Positions 18,353 to 27,696 of a DNA stretch of 64,000 nt are shown here, one piece after another. Under the pieces are notes generated by a model, which saw only the letters and a program-made list of their open reading frames with translations, was not told the DNA's origin and ran no database searches. Each line of letters begins with the position of its first letter. Position 1 is the stretch's first letter. Both the position numbers and the translations under genes were made by a program. Origin of the DNA: Bog-159 sp963756605 (GTDB lineage Bacteria; Acidobacteriota; Terriglobia; Bryobacterales; Bryobacteraceae); assembly GCA_963756605.1 (NCBI GenBank), contig CAVWOT010000010.1:186001-250000 (forward strand). Direction: 5' to 3'.

Positions 18353-19492
18353 TCAGGAAACCCCAGCTAACTGGAATGTAGCGGTGAAACGCGTGTCCGC
18401 CGGCGCACCGGCGGCGCTGAAGCAGTGGACGTACACTGTTGTCGTTGTGGAACTGCTGAGCCACTCCTCCGTGCTGCAGTAATTGCCCGGAGCGTCATAC
18501 GCTGTCACGATCACCGTACTGGACGCCCATGTGTCTTCTACGTTCATGGTCCAGGTGTACGAGCCCTTGCCGATGCGCTGGGCGAGCATTTCTTCGCCGT
18601 CTATGGCGATGCTGTACCTCGTGCTGACATCGTAAGGATTGTTGTCCTTGTCCTTGGATGCCCAAATCGCGCCGCCGTTGCCCGAGCCGGGGCTGTATCC
18701 GGCGGTCTCGAAGATCGAGTACACTAGTGAGAATTCCTCGTCGGTCGCCACGCCGGTTCCATTCGTGCAGTTGACGTCTACATTTGTGCCCGCTCCGCCG
18801 CTGGCCCAGTCGGTCACCTGGCAGTGCGCCGGCGCACTACCGTAAGCTGTCACGATCACCGTGCCTCCGGTTTGGGTCAGGCTAGGTAAGGTCGCCGTAT
18901 AGTTTCCGGTGCTGGTGCGCACAATCGTATTTGTACCGCCGCCCGGATTGTACTGATAATCCAGGTCCGGCGTGTAACTAGGGGTCGTAGGTTCGTTGGC
19001 CCACAAAAACGCGACAGTCGGGGTGGTCGGGTCGCCGTGCGTGCGTGCCTGGTAAAGCGCGGTGAAGCTATGGTCGGCCAGGTTGCCGGCTTTGTTGTAG
19101 CAGAGTACATTTACGTCGACATCCGTACCGTTCGTCGAAAACCAGTTTTCCACAATACAGAAGTCCGCGCCCGAACCATAGCCGCTTACCACGACGTTGC
19201 TGTTCAGTCCGTTACCAAGACCTGCGAAGATAGCGGTGTAATTGCCGACAGCATTGCGAGTGATGCTGATTGCGCCGCCGGATGAGTTGTAGCTGTAGGC
19301 GGTGTCCGGCGTGGTAGTGCCCGCAGTGGTCGGGTTGTTGTTCCAGACGAATCCGACAGCTTGGGCGCGCACTTGGGGCGCGCCAGCAAAAGCGATGACT
19401 GCCACCGCCGCAAGCAGGCCCGCGCAGTTGCGCGCATGTCGTAATGTCTCGCGCTGTGATCGCTGCGCCAGGGTAAACAAGCTTCTTTTCAT
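18353..19492 (-). CDS. Secreted three-repeat protein of unknown function
   Basis: The 379-residue protein has a signal peptide ('CAGLLAAVAVIAFAGAPQVRAQ') and about three repeats of roughly 95-110 residues. Each begins 'VGFVWNNNPTT' or 'AFLWANEPTT', continues 'Y.YN..GG...I.R...GNYTA..', and ends in a beta-rich part such as 'GTVIVTAYGSAPAHCQVTDW' and 'GTNVDVNC'. One Cys pair per repeat suggests disulfides. It resembles hypothetical secreted repeat proteins in soil bacteria; I do not recognise a named domain. The frame is intact, and a GC-rich 3' flank without a clear hairpin follows. Adhesion or matrix binding is only a guess. Confidence 0.7.
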   Translation of the reverse strand: MKRSLFTLAQRSQRETLRHARNCAGLLAAVAVIAFAGAPQVRAQAVGFVWNNNPTTAGTTTPDTAYSYNSSGGAISITRNAVGNYTAIFAGLGNGLNSNVVVSGYGSGADFCIVENWFSTNGTDVDVNVLCYNKAGNLADHSFTALYQARTHGDPTTPTVAFLWANEPTTPSYTPDLDYQYNPGGGTNTIVRTSTGNYTATLPSLTQTGGTVIVTAYGSAPAHCQVTDWASGGAGTNVDVNCTNGTGVATDEEFSLVYSIFETAGYSPGSGNGGAIWASKDKDNNPYDVSTRYSIAIDGEEMLAQRIGKGSYTWTMNVEDTWASSTVIVTAYDAPGNYCSTEEWLSSSTTTTVYVHCFSAAGAPADTRFTATFQLAGVS

Positions 19493-19893
19493 TGATTCAT
19501 TTTCCTTTTCGATGGTTCGCTTTTTTCACGGGCATCGAGCTTGTAGTGACACCGCCTGCCAAAACGTTTCAATTCCACTGCGACTTCATGGAAATGCGGA
19601 AAATCAGGGGACGATTTGCGTGAATCTTCGAGAAACCCCACAACCGGGCGAATGTCGTGAGTTCCCTGCTCGGACTGTCCGCATCGCCGCACCCTCGATT
19701 CTCGCTTGCTGTCTCCGCCGTCCCGAGGCAAGGTCTTCATGGCCACCGATATTGCCCACTATATCGGCCAATTTGCAGGTTGAGGAAGGTTCCGTACGCT
19801 GGCGGGCAAGATAGGAGGATTCTCTCTTCGTTCGATACTGGTTTACCAGGAGGGTGAAGGCCAGTTCTGCGGACCCGAGCTCGGCAGGCGCGG
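19493..19893. other. Intergenic region between divergent genes
   Basis: About 400 bp upstream of both the secreted repeat protein and the DUF6431 gene. No promoter consensus, RNA or repeat was confidently recognised. It may contain the unrecognised left end of the DUF6431-primase unit. Confidence 0.3.
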
Positions 19894-20433
19894 TTGGCGG
19901 TCGGACTTCACAGCCATGGTTCTTTTTGTCGCACTGCCCGAGACAGAAAGCAAGACCGACCCGGGGTGACCGAGATCCCTCTGGAACTGCTCCCGCGGCT
20001 CTGCCCGCTTTGCGGCGAGCGGACCATCATCGGTCACGGACAGCGCCTCAAATCAGCGCACGACCAACGGTACCGGCAGATCTGGATTCGCCGGGGCCGC
20101 TGTCGCCCATGCCACAAGACTTTTACTGTGCTGCCAGAGTGGTCGCCGCCGTCAGGTCACTACACCCTCCACTGCCGGCAACAAGCGTGGGAGTTGGTGC
20201 AGCAAGCCGATGGCACCTGGGAGCGATCGGTTCCTGACGTCGCAGATGCGTCGCGGTCGCCAGACCCATCTACGGTGAGGCGGTGGACTGGACGCTTGCT
20301 GCATCTGAGAATGCTGTTGGCGACGAAGCTCCGGCAGGCCGCCGGCTGGAGCATCTCAACGGCACCCACCATCCTTGCCTGGGATTGGACCGCAATCCGC
20401 CGTATTCTGCTGTTGGAGGCGAGCAGTCCGTGA
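19894..20433 (+). CDS. DUF6431-like zinc-finger protein
   Basis: Two zinc knuckles are visible: 'RLCPLCGERTIIGHGQR' and 'RRGRCRPCHKTFTVLPEWSP', followed by 'GHYTLHCRQQAWELVQQ' and a helix-turn-helix-like 'SPDPSTVRRWTGRLLHLR'. This matches the DUF6431 type, which is found beside transposase- or primase-like genes and resembles the DNA-binding front of transposases. The listed start is a TTG; a GTG at 19966 ('VTEIPLELL') fits the conserved region better. Its TGA overlaps the GTG of the primase frame (GTGA at 20430-20433), so the two are translationally coupled. Function is inferred as DNA binding in a mobile unit. Confidence 0.65.
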   Translation: MAVGLHSHGSFCRTARDRKQDRPGVTEIPLELLPRLCPLCGERTIIGHGQRLKSAHDQRYRQIWIRRGRCRPCHKTFTVLPEWSPPSGHYTLHCRQQAWELVQQADGTWERSVPDVADASRSPDPSTVRRWTGRLLHLRMLLATKLRQAAGWSISTAPTILAWDWTAIRRILLLEASSP

Positions 20434-21243
20434 GCCGCAAGGAACTGGATGAACTCCAACAGCAAATTCCCCTACTGGACTACCTGGAAGCACACGATTG
20501 GCGGCCGATGCGGCGACTCAGCCGCGGCCGATGGATGGGGTTGTGCCCGCTGCACGACGATCACCAGCCCAGCTTCCTGATGGATCCCCACAAGAACTTG
20601 TTCTACTGCTACGGTTGTGGCCGCGGCGGCGATGTGATCCGCTTTGCCGAGGTCTATCACCAAGTGCGGTTTCCGCAGGCTCTGACGCTCCTGCGCCAAT
20701 GGCGTGGCGGAGCACCTTTACGGCAGGAAGCCGCCAGTTTCTAGCGCATGCAGTTACACCGTCACGCCGAGGCGGTTGCCTATCTGCATTACCGCGGATT
20801 GCGCTCGCCGGAACTGATCGAGCACATGCGGATCGGTTACGCGCCGGGCGGTTGCCTGCGCGGCTGGCTGACGCGGTTGGGCTACCCACTCCCGGCTCTA
20901 CGTCAAGCCGGTTTGGTTTCGGCCGCGGGATACGACACCTTCATGCATCGGATCGTCTTCCCGCTGGAAGGCAATCTCTATGGCCGCAGTCTCTCGACTT
21001 CGGCGCCGCCTCATCGGTTTTTGCCGGGGGCCAAGGGCGGACTGTATTTATGGGAGCAAGTTCGGCAATCTCCGGAAGTGCCCTTGGCGGTCGAACATTG
21101 TCGCTTGAAACTGAGCTTGAGTTTTCCAACCCGCGGCCTCGGCCCAGCTACAGGCCGATACTTGTCCTACGATCTGCCGGGCAAGCCCCAAAATGGCTTG
21201 GTCCGCCGTGTCGGCCCGGAACGTTCAATCAGTGTTCTTGCGG
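20430..21243 (+). pseudogene. CHC2/Toprim primase-like gene with in-frame TAG and decayed Toprim
   Basis: The GTG at 20430 starts 'VSRKELDELQQQIPLLDYLE'. A CHC2 zinc finger follows: 'RGRWMGLCPLHDDHQPSFLM' and 'NLFYCYGCGRGGDVIRFAE'. TAG at 20742-20744 ends this frame, but the next codons continue in the same frame as 'RMQLHRHAEAVAYLHYRGL', 'HMRIGYAPGGCLRGWL', 'HRIVFPLEGNLYGRSLS' and 'HRFLPGAKGGLYLWEQVRQ', the primase core and Toprim entry. A single base change (TAC or TAT to TAG) would explain the stop. After about 21090 the expected Toprim 'VEG..D' and 'DxD' motifs are unreadable, and the frame runs into the convergent PQQ-like gene. It is related to DnaG but much shorter, and so probably element-encoded rather than the cellular primase. 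Confidence 0.75.
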
Positions 21244-22640
21244 CTACCGTTTCGCAAAGCAATAAAGCGCCCCGCGGGTGCGAACGAAGATCCGGCCATT
21301 GAGGATCGCGGGAGTCGCGAAGACATCTTCGTCAAGATTATTGATGGCGAGAATATCCCAATCCGGCGCGGCCCGCATCACGACAACTTTTCCATCTTCG
21401 CTCACGATGAAGAGTTTTCCATCGGCGGCGACGGGCGAAGACCAGTAGCGGCCGAGTGCCCCGGTTAGACGCCCCTGCTTGAAGATTTGTCCGTTGTCGG
21501 GGTTCAGGCTTGTCATAACGCCATCGCGAACCAGATAAATCACACCCTGGTAAAGCAACGGCGACGAGGTATTTGGAAGTGCCTTGCGATACCTCCACAG
21601 CACGTGGCTCTTCGTAACATTGCCGCGCCCGCCGGCTCGAATTGCGATCAGACAGTTATCCGCGGTGTTGAGCGCTTGATAGAACCCCATTCCCGCTCGT
21701 CGATGTATCCGTCGTGGTTCAGATCATTGTCGGCGAACCATTCGGCGCTCCGGCTGCCGGCCATTTCACTGCGCGACAACTTTCCATCGTGATCTTTGTC
21801 GTACACAGCCAGGATCTCTGCAAAAGCGACCGCTTTGCCGCCTCCTCCGATTTCCCAACCGTTGGCAATGATTCGGTCATGGTCGACTATCGGTACGGTC
21901 TTTGGTTGCCACGCCAGCCCGCTCACCCACCACGGTTTCTGCCCGGTCTCGGCGGCGTACGACGCCAATTCGAACGAGCCGGGAACAATCAGTTCCGCCG
22001 GCCCGTTCTTTGGCCGGTACACCGCGGGCGTGGCATAGCCACGGGTGCACTCGGGCCGCATCGTCTTCCAGATAACGCGGCCATTGGCCGGATCGACGGT
22101 CAGAAGGTAGGACCCGGTGTCTTGATCGCAGATCAACACAAGTTTCCCATCGGCCAGAATTGGCGAGGAGCCGTGGCCGTTGGGGTTGTTGAACGGTCCC
22201 ATTGGCAGTCGCCATCGTTCCTGACCTTCCGGATCGTAAGAGAGTAGCCCGAAATCGCCGAAGAAAACGTAGATGTTGACTCCATCCGTTACGGGCGAAG
22301 GAGATGCCGGTCCATTGGTTTCCTGGAAAGCCTCCTGCCTGTCGCGCGGGCCTGCCTGCGCCAGAGAATCCTGCCGCTCTCGCGGTCCAGACATAGGGTT
22401 TGCAGCACCTTGCCCTCAAAGGCCATAACAAAGATATGTTCAGCGGTGAACACAGGTGAGGAATGCCCTGCTGGCAGAGCGGTTCGCCAGACAAGATTCT
22501 TTCGCGCGTCGAAGCGCTCAGGAAGGCCTTTGGAGGATGATACGCCTGAGCCGTTCGGCCCGCGAACTTGCGGCCAATCGGCGGCGCCAAGTGCAAATTG
22601 GAACTAGGAGCCAGGCAAGCCAACGCACAGATGTCCTCAG
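21244..22640 (-). pseudogene. PQQ-like propeller with EF-hands, several frameshifts
   Basis: The order on the minus strand runs through several frames. A leader-like 'SVRWLAWLLVPICTW' is in one frame. 'DWPQVRGPNGSGVSSS' to 'ILWRRQARATG' follows in a second. The third spans about 22330-21690 and has blades such as 'DFGLLSYDPEGQERWRLP' and two EF-hands, 'YDKDHDGKLSRSEM' and 'DNDLNHDGYIDEREW'. The last frame, 21690-21244, has 'SSPVAADGKLFIVSEDGKVV' and ends 'RTRGALYCFAKR'. Three frame changes (near 22600, 22340 and 21690) show that it is broken. Intact relatives are exported propellers with a calcium-binding EF-hand insert. It converges on the decayed primase gene. Confidence 0.75.
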
Positions 22641-22901
22641 TGTACAACGCTGAACGCCTGGCGACATCCTTTGTCGTGGGTTGGTTTCAAAGGCCGGCAG
22701 TCAATGATCCGGCGATCTAGACGAAGCGACACGTGCAGAGGCAGTTCCCAGTGGGCAGGTTCCTGCGTGAGGCCACGCCGAAGCACGGGTCGATAATGGC
22801 AAACAACGCCGTCGTTCGTCGAATCAGGAGCAAAACGACATCGTCTCGGCCGGTCAGGCGACCCGGCCGCGCACCCGAATCTACTCTGTTAAGATCAGGC
22901 T
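22641..22901. other. Intergenic region before the TlpA-like gene
   Basis: About 260 bp. A possible promoter for the downstream gene should lie here, but no clear -35/-10 pair was recognised. Confidence 0.25.
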
Positions 22902-23411
22902 ATGCTGCCGCCTGACGCCATTTGCCGCCGCACCGCGATGCTGACGGTTGCCTCTGCCGCCCTGAGCCATGTGCTGGGGGTCGAGGCGGGCCGCGAACCG
23001 GCACCCAGATTCACGGCCAAGGCGATGGATGGGGAGAAGTTCAGCAACGAGTCGCTGAAGGGGAAGGTCGTGCTGGTGCAATTCTGGGCGACCTGGTGTC
23101 AATATTGCCGTCGCGATCAACCGTCGGTGGACGCCATTGTTGAGGACTTTGGCGATAAAGGACTGGTGGTGCTTGCGGTGAATGTGGGCGAGCCCAAGAG
23201 GAAGGTGAAGCAGTATCTGGCAGAGTCGCCTCGGGCGTGCCGAGTCGTCCTGATGGAGGACACCAACCTGGCCGCGCTTTATGCCGCGCGGTCCTATCCG
23301 CTGTATGTGCTGATCGACAGGGACGGCAACGTCGTGGGCAGGCAAAAGGGCGCGGCGGGAGAAGACGCGCTGCGCCGCTTACTGCGTAAGGCCGGGCTGA
23401 AAGGTGAATAG
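22902..23411 (+). CDS. TlpA/ResA-like thiol-disulfide oxidoreductase
   Basis: The 169-residue protein has a short hydrophobic leader (residues 12-28) and a thioredoxin fold. The active site is 'FWATWCQYCRRDQPS' (C66, C69), followed by 'GLVVLAVNVGEPKRKVKQYL' and the cis-proline region 'YPLYVLIDRDGNVVGRQKG' near residue 130-145. TlpA-like proteins reduce or isomerise disulfides outside the cytoplasm, often for cytochrome c maturation; the CxxC spacer QY is not diagnostic of a target. The frame is intact, and no operon partner is adjacent. Confidence 0.88.
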   Translation: MLPPDAICRRTAMLTVASAALSHVLGVEAGREPAPRFTAKAMDGEKFSNESLKGKVVLVQFWATWCQYCRRDQPSVDAIVEDFGDKGLVVLAVNVGEPKRKVKQYLAESPRACRVVLMEDTNLAALYAARSYPLYVLIDRDGNVVGRQKGAAGEDALRRLLRKAGLKGE

Positions 23412-23645
23412 GTTGCGGCAGAACTCGTGGACGGTCGGCATTGGCTAATGAGGCCGGATCAGCGCTCGCCTTGACCCAAACGGTTAGCGATATTACCTGG
23501 ACAACGTCGCCCCGTGGGCCCATACGTCCCGCTTCCGTTTCTTGTCCCACCGCGCCCGTATTCGTGACAGGTAGCCGGACCCGCGCAGTCCACCGGCCGC
23601 CCCTCAACTTTGTCAGACGATGCTTTGCAAATCCATGCGGGGACG

Positions 23646-26063
23646 CTACTCCGCTCGCAAGGCGTCGATCGGGCCGATGCGCGTGGCGCGCCGCGCCGGG
23701 ATGTAACTCGCGGCCGCGGCTACCAGGGCGAATAGAATCGCGCTCGCGATGAAGGTGAGCGGATCGGTCGCACTGGTTTGATACAGCAACGATTCGAGCA
23801 GCCGCGTCGCCGCCACAGATCCCACAAACCCGATCACGATCCCGGTCCCGGTCAGCAGCAATCCGCTCCGGATCACCAGGCGTAGAATATCCGCTCGCGC
23901 GGCGCCGAGTGCCATTCGAATCCCCAACTCATTGGTGCGTTGCGCCACCGAATACGCGATGACTCCATATAGCCCGATCACAGCCAGAATAAAAGCCGTT
24001 GCGGAAAACACGCCGAGCAGGAACATCATGAATCGCGTCTGCCCCGCCGAAGCTTCGAGCAGCTCATCGCCGGTGTGAATCTCAATCACCGGCTGATCGC
24101 GATCCGAAGCGGCAATTTCGCGCCGTACCGCGGTAATCAGGCTGTGCGGTTCGATGGCGCTGCGCACGCTCAGGCAGAAAAACGCCCAGGGAAGCTGCGG
24201 GAACGGCAAAAATACTTCGGGCGTGGCCGGCAAAGCCAGGCTCGAATTGCGCGTGTCGCTGAGTACGCCGACAATTTCGGCGGGAGCCGGCAGATTTCCG
24301 ATCCACACTCGCTTGCCCACCGGGTTCTGTTCGCCGAAAAAGCGCATCGCCGCGGCTTGGTTGATCATCGCGACTTTGGGCGACTGCGCATCGTCGTGCC
24401 CGCTGAAGGATCGACCGGCGAGCAGCGGAACGCCGAGCGCCTTGGCGTAGTCCGGACTGGTTTGTTGCAGATTGATAATCGGTCGCTTTCCAAACGGGAC
24501 ATTGGGCTGGCCTTCAAACAGAATCGCCGTCATGTGAGTCGCGGTCGGCGGAAGAGCGGTGGAGATCGCAGAAGTCACGACGGCGGGTAGGGCGTCCACG
24601 CGCCGGATCACGTCCTGATAAAACGCGGTGCTCTGCGCCTCGGTGTACTTGCGCAGCGAAACCTGCATGGTCAGGAGATTTTTCGCCTCGAATCCCGGGC
24701 TCACCGAGCGCAGCCGGACGAAACTACGGATCAGCAATCCCGATCCAATCAACAAGATGGTCGACAGCGCCACTTGCGCCACGACCAGCACCGCGCGTCC
24801 GCGATTGCGCTTGCGATTTCCCGCCGTGCCTCGTCCTTCGTCGCGCAGCACCGTATTCAAATCGGGCTTCGAAAGCTGCAAGGACGGCGCCAGGCCAAAC
24901 AGGATTCCCGCGAAGATCGAGATGGCTAGAGTGAACAGAAGCACTCGCACATCGATCGAAACTTCGGCAGTGCCCGGCAGCGTCTCCTGGCCGAACGTTT
25001 GAAGCAATTGTGTCCCCGCGACGCCCAGCGCGATTCCGAAGACGCCCGCGACTAATCCGATCAGAACGCTTTCCGTCAACAACTGCCGCACCAGCCTGAC
25101 GCGCGATCCGCCGAGCGCTGTTCGAATCGCGAACTCCTTCCGGCGGCCCAGCGCGCGCGAAAGTAGCAAACTCGCTACGTTGGCGCAGGAGATCAGCAAC
25201 ACGAGCCCGACTGAAGCGGAAAGAATCAAAATGGTCGGCCGGATGCCGGACACCAGCTCGTCCTGAAGATTACGCACCCGGATCTTCAAATCGAGTGTAC
25301 CGTCGTACTTTCCTGGATCGTCATGCTTGTACTGCTGGTACAACATGTCGCTTTCGATTTCGGCCCGTTGATTGGTCATGCCCGGAGCCAATCGGCCGAC
25401 GACGTAAAAATATGTACCGCCGGCGGCGACGCGCGCCGGCGTCACCAGGCTCATTTCGGCAACGCGCGGCGCCCAAATATCCACCTTCGAGCCGAGCAGA
25501 GAAATTCCGATATGCGGCGGAAGAATTCCGATCACAGTGTAATCGCGGCCTTCCAAGGCGAGCGTCGATCCCACCGCGTTGCGTTCCCCGCCCAGCAGGC
25601 GATTCCACAGCTCGTAGCTGATCATCACCACTTGAGGTCCACCGCGCTGGTCCTCTTCCTGGCTGAACGTGCGCCCGGCGATCGGCTTTACGCCTAGCAG
25701 ATCGAAAAACTTCCAGCTCGTGCGCGCGGCGTAGATCTGTTCCGGTTCGCCATGCCCGGTCAGGCTGAAACTTTCGAAGGTGCAGATCGCGATGCTCGAA
25801 AAGGAATGATTGCGATCGTGCAGGACGTTGTAAAACGGAAACGAGAGCCGGCCGGCTTCGTCGGGCTCGCCGGGCAGAGTGCCTGAAACCAGCACCAGGC
25901 GACCCGGCTCGGCGAACGGCAGCGATCGCAGGAGCAAAGCGTCCGCAATCGTGAAGATTGCCGTGTTCGCTCCGATTCCCAGAGCTAGCGTCAGCACCGC
26001 GATCGCGGTGAATCCTGGGTTCTTCGCCAGCAGGCGCAGCGCCTTCCACAGATCCGCCTTCAT
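23646..26063 (-). CDS. ABC transporter permease, MacB/ADOP type
   Basis: The start is taken at 26063 ('MKADLWKALRLLAKNPGFTA'). The protein has the two-part ADOP layout typical of Acidobacteria: a first transmembrane helix ('IAVLTLALGIGANTAIFTIA'), a long MacB-like periplasmic core, and an FtsX block of three helices near residues 275-400 ('LILSASVGLVLLISCANVAS'). A second periplasmic core follows and a last FtsX block ends '...PARRATRIGPIDALRAE'. It totals about 805 residues. Such permeases pair with a MacB-like ATPase, none of which is encoded nearby. Substrates are usually unknown; export of peptides or lipoproteins is the family theme. The frame is intact. Confidence 0.92.
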   Translation of the reverse strand: MKADLWKALRLLAKNPGFTAIAVLTLALGIGANTAIFTIADALLLRSLPFAEPGRLVLVSGTLPGEPDEAGRLSFPFYNVLHDRNHSFSSIAICTFESFSLTGHGEPEQIYAARTSWKFFDLLGVKPIAGRTFSQEEDQRGGPQVVMISYELWNRLLGGERNAVGSTLALEGRDYTVIGILPPHIGISLLGSKVDIWAPRVAEMSLVTPARVAAGGTYFYVVGRLAPGMTNQRAEIESDMLYQQYKHDDPGKYDGTLDLKIRVRNLQDELVSGIRPTILILSASVGLVLLISCANVASLLLSRALGRRKEFAIRTALGGSRVRLVRQLLTESVLIGLVAGVFGIALGVAGTQLLQTFGQETLPGTAEVSIDVRVLLFTLAISIFAGILFGLAPSLQLSKPDLNTVLRDEGRGTAGNRKRNRGRAVLVVAQVALSTILLIGSGLLIRSFVRLRSVSPGFEAKNLLTMQVSLRKYTEAQSTAFYQDVIRRVDALPAVVTSAISTALPPTATHMTAILFEGQPNVPFGKRPIINLQQTSPDYAKALGVPLLAGRSFSGHDDAQSPKVAMINQAAAMRFFGEQNPVGKRVWIGNLPAPAEIVGVLSDTRNSSLALPATPEVFLPFPQLPWAFFCLSVRSAIEPHSLITAVRREIAASDRDQPVIEIHTGDELLEASAGQTRFMMFLLGVFSATAFILAVIGLYGVIAYSVAQRTNELGIRMALGAARADILRLVIRSGLLLTGTGIVIGFVGSVAATRLLESLLYQTSATDPLTFIASAILFALVAAAASYIPARRATRIGPIDALRAE

Positions 26064-26632
26064 CGGCCCTCCCAGAAGCACGCGCCGAACATGCGGCGCT
26101 TAGAATCCCATTTTCTCACACAGCCGCACGGCGGCCCATTGTAATGCGGACTCCGAAGCGAATGTGCATTTATGGGTTCCCACGACAGATCTGTCAACCG
26201 TCCAACCCCACAGGCGAGTGCGGCTACGTCTGGAGCGACCAACCGGGCCGCGGTTTTCAGTCGTCTGCGTGCTCCTCAGAATTCGTCGTCGATGGTCTCG
26301 CGGGTCCGCCTTGGTGGTGTCGGCCTGTAATGCAAAGGGCCAAAAGATGGCCGCCCCACGAGATGAGAGTGGTTCATAGTTGCTTAACCCGCGCCGGCCC
26401 AACCAACGCATCCCCCGACTCAACGCCGGGAACCGCCACGCCCATGCCGCCACAATGGCGATTGTCCCCAATTGCTATCGGGATTTATCACCAGTTGATC
26501 GAATCCATTCCACCTTGTGATAAGACGGGTTTGATGCGAGAGGATTAGAAATCCGCAAAATATCCAGAAGACCGCCAAACAGGGTCACCGCCATGGCCGT
26601 TGCGAAAGATCCAAATAGAACGGTGCATCACG
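26064..26632. other. Intergenic stretch without a gene
   Basis: About 570 bp. Frames at 26100-26548 have no recognisable domain. No RNA or repeat was seen. Confidence 0.35.
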
Positions 26633-27322
26633 CTACCTTCTTGTAGTCGTGGCTCGGTTCCGAAGGGGCCGACGGGCCTTTTTCTTGGCGATTGACTGCG
26701 GGCGATGCGACTCGCGAAGTTCAGCCATAAAATTTGCCCTTAGCTTCGGTCCTCCTTCTTTCAGCAACTGAGGCAGGCCCCTCAGCCCGGATCCCGGCAC
26801 ATGCTTTTGCCCCCATGCACTCATCTCCATCAGGAGAGGAAGCAAGTCGATGCCTTTTTCCGTAAGACTGTAAATGGCTTTCTGCTTATGGCTGGGATCA
26901 TGAGACTTGACGATGATCCCTAGCTTGACGAGCTTTTGCAGACGATCGGCCAAAATATTCGACGCAATCCTTTCCTGAGAGTCGGTAAGGAGCTCGCGAA
27001 AATGCCTTCGGTTCATGAACATGATGTCGCGGATGACGAGCAGACTCCACTGATCGCCAAACATTTCGACCATTCGGTTCATAACGCACTCTGACCTGTG
27101 ATCTTTGCGCACGCTGCCTCCACTGCGGCGGGGTGTTACTTCAACCGATGATTGTACAACTGTTTGCGAGTGAGAACCAGTTGTGTTTGCGGCCTGAAGT
27201 CGTCGGGGCTCCCCGCCAACTTCTTCCTTTTTCAGAGGCCGTCGCAGGCAGGGTCCAGAGGGGCATCGGCCTTCTCGTCGGCAGTTTTCTTCCTGGTTAG
27301 CAGTCTTCCAGCCGACAGACAT
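26633..27322 (-). CDS. HxlR-family transcriptional regulator
   Basis: The winged helix-turn-helix of the HxlR family is clear: 'CVMNRMVEMFGDQWSLLVIR', 'RRHFRELLTDSQERIASNIL', 'ADRLQKLVKLGIIVKSHDPS' and 'KAIYSLTEKGIDLLPLLMEM', ending in a basic tail. The frame extends about 80 residues upstream of the domain into sequence of low conservation, so the true start may be nearer 27130; an N-terminal Cys common in redox-sensing HxlR members is present in 'SECVMNRM'. Three copies of AACCAGTTG (27175, 27335, 27352) lie in or above the 5' region, a possible autoregulatory operator set. The target genes are unknown. Confidence 0.82.
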   Translation of the reverse strand: MSVGWKTANQEENCRREGRCPSGPCLRRPLKKEEVGGEPRRLQAANTTGSHSQTVVQSSVEVTPRRSGGSVRKDHRSECVMNRMVEMFGDQWSLLVIRDIMFMNRRHFRELLTDSQERIASNILADRLQKLVKLGIIVKSHDPSHKQKAIYSLTEKGIDLLPLLMEMSAWGQKHVPGSGLRGLPQLLKEGGPKLRANFMAELRESHRPQSIAKKKARRPLRNRATTTRR

Positions 27323-27334
27323 CGAGGAAAATCA

Positions 27335-27360
27335 AACCAGTTGTTATATATAACCAGTTG
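27335..27360. promoter_or_regulatory. Direct AACCAGTTG repeats upstream of the HxlR gene
   Basis: AACCAGTTG occurs at 27335-27343 and 27352-27360, 17 bp apart with an AT-rich TTATATAT between them, plus once more at 27175-27183. The AT-rich spacer could be part of a promoter. Binding by the adjacent HxlR protein is an inference. Confidence 0.4.
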
Positions 27361-27696
27361 CAAAAAGCAATCAGTCTATTATTTCTCATAGAATCGGTTT
27401 TGCTGAAGTCCGGTTTTTTGTAGATATGCCTCCGGCTTTCCGTAGTCAAGTTTGTGAACGAATGTGATTGCAAATCACGCTTTTCCGGAATCGCGTTACA
27501 CGCCAGTGTGTTATCCCTGCGTTCCCTGGCACCGTAACCGAGGCCGAGGATGGGCGACGTACGACGCGGTTGATGGCACCTCAAATGCTCTTGAACACGT
27601 GGTACGCGCAATAGCACGCACGCTCGAACACCAAGCAACGCTTCTAACGAGTTCCAGCATGACCACGCATTGCACGAATCAAACCCAGGAGGAGAT

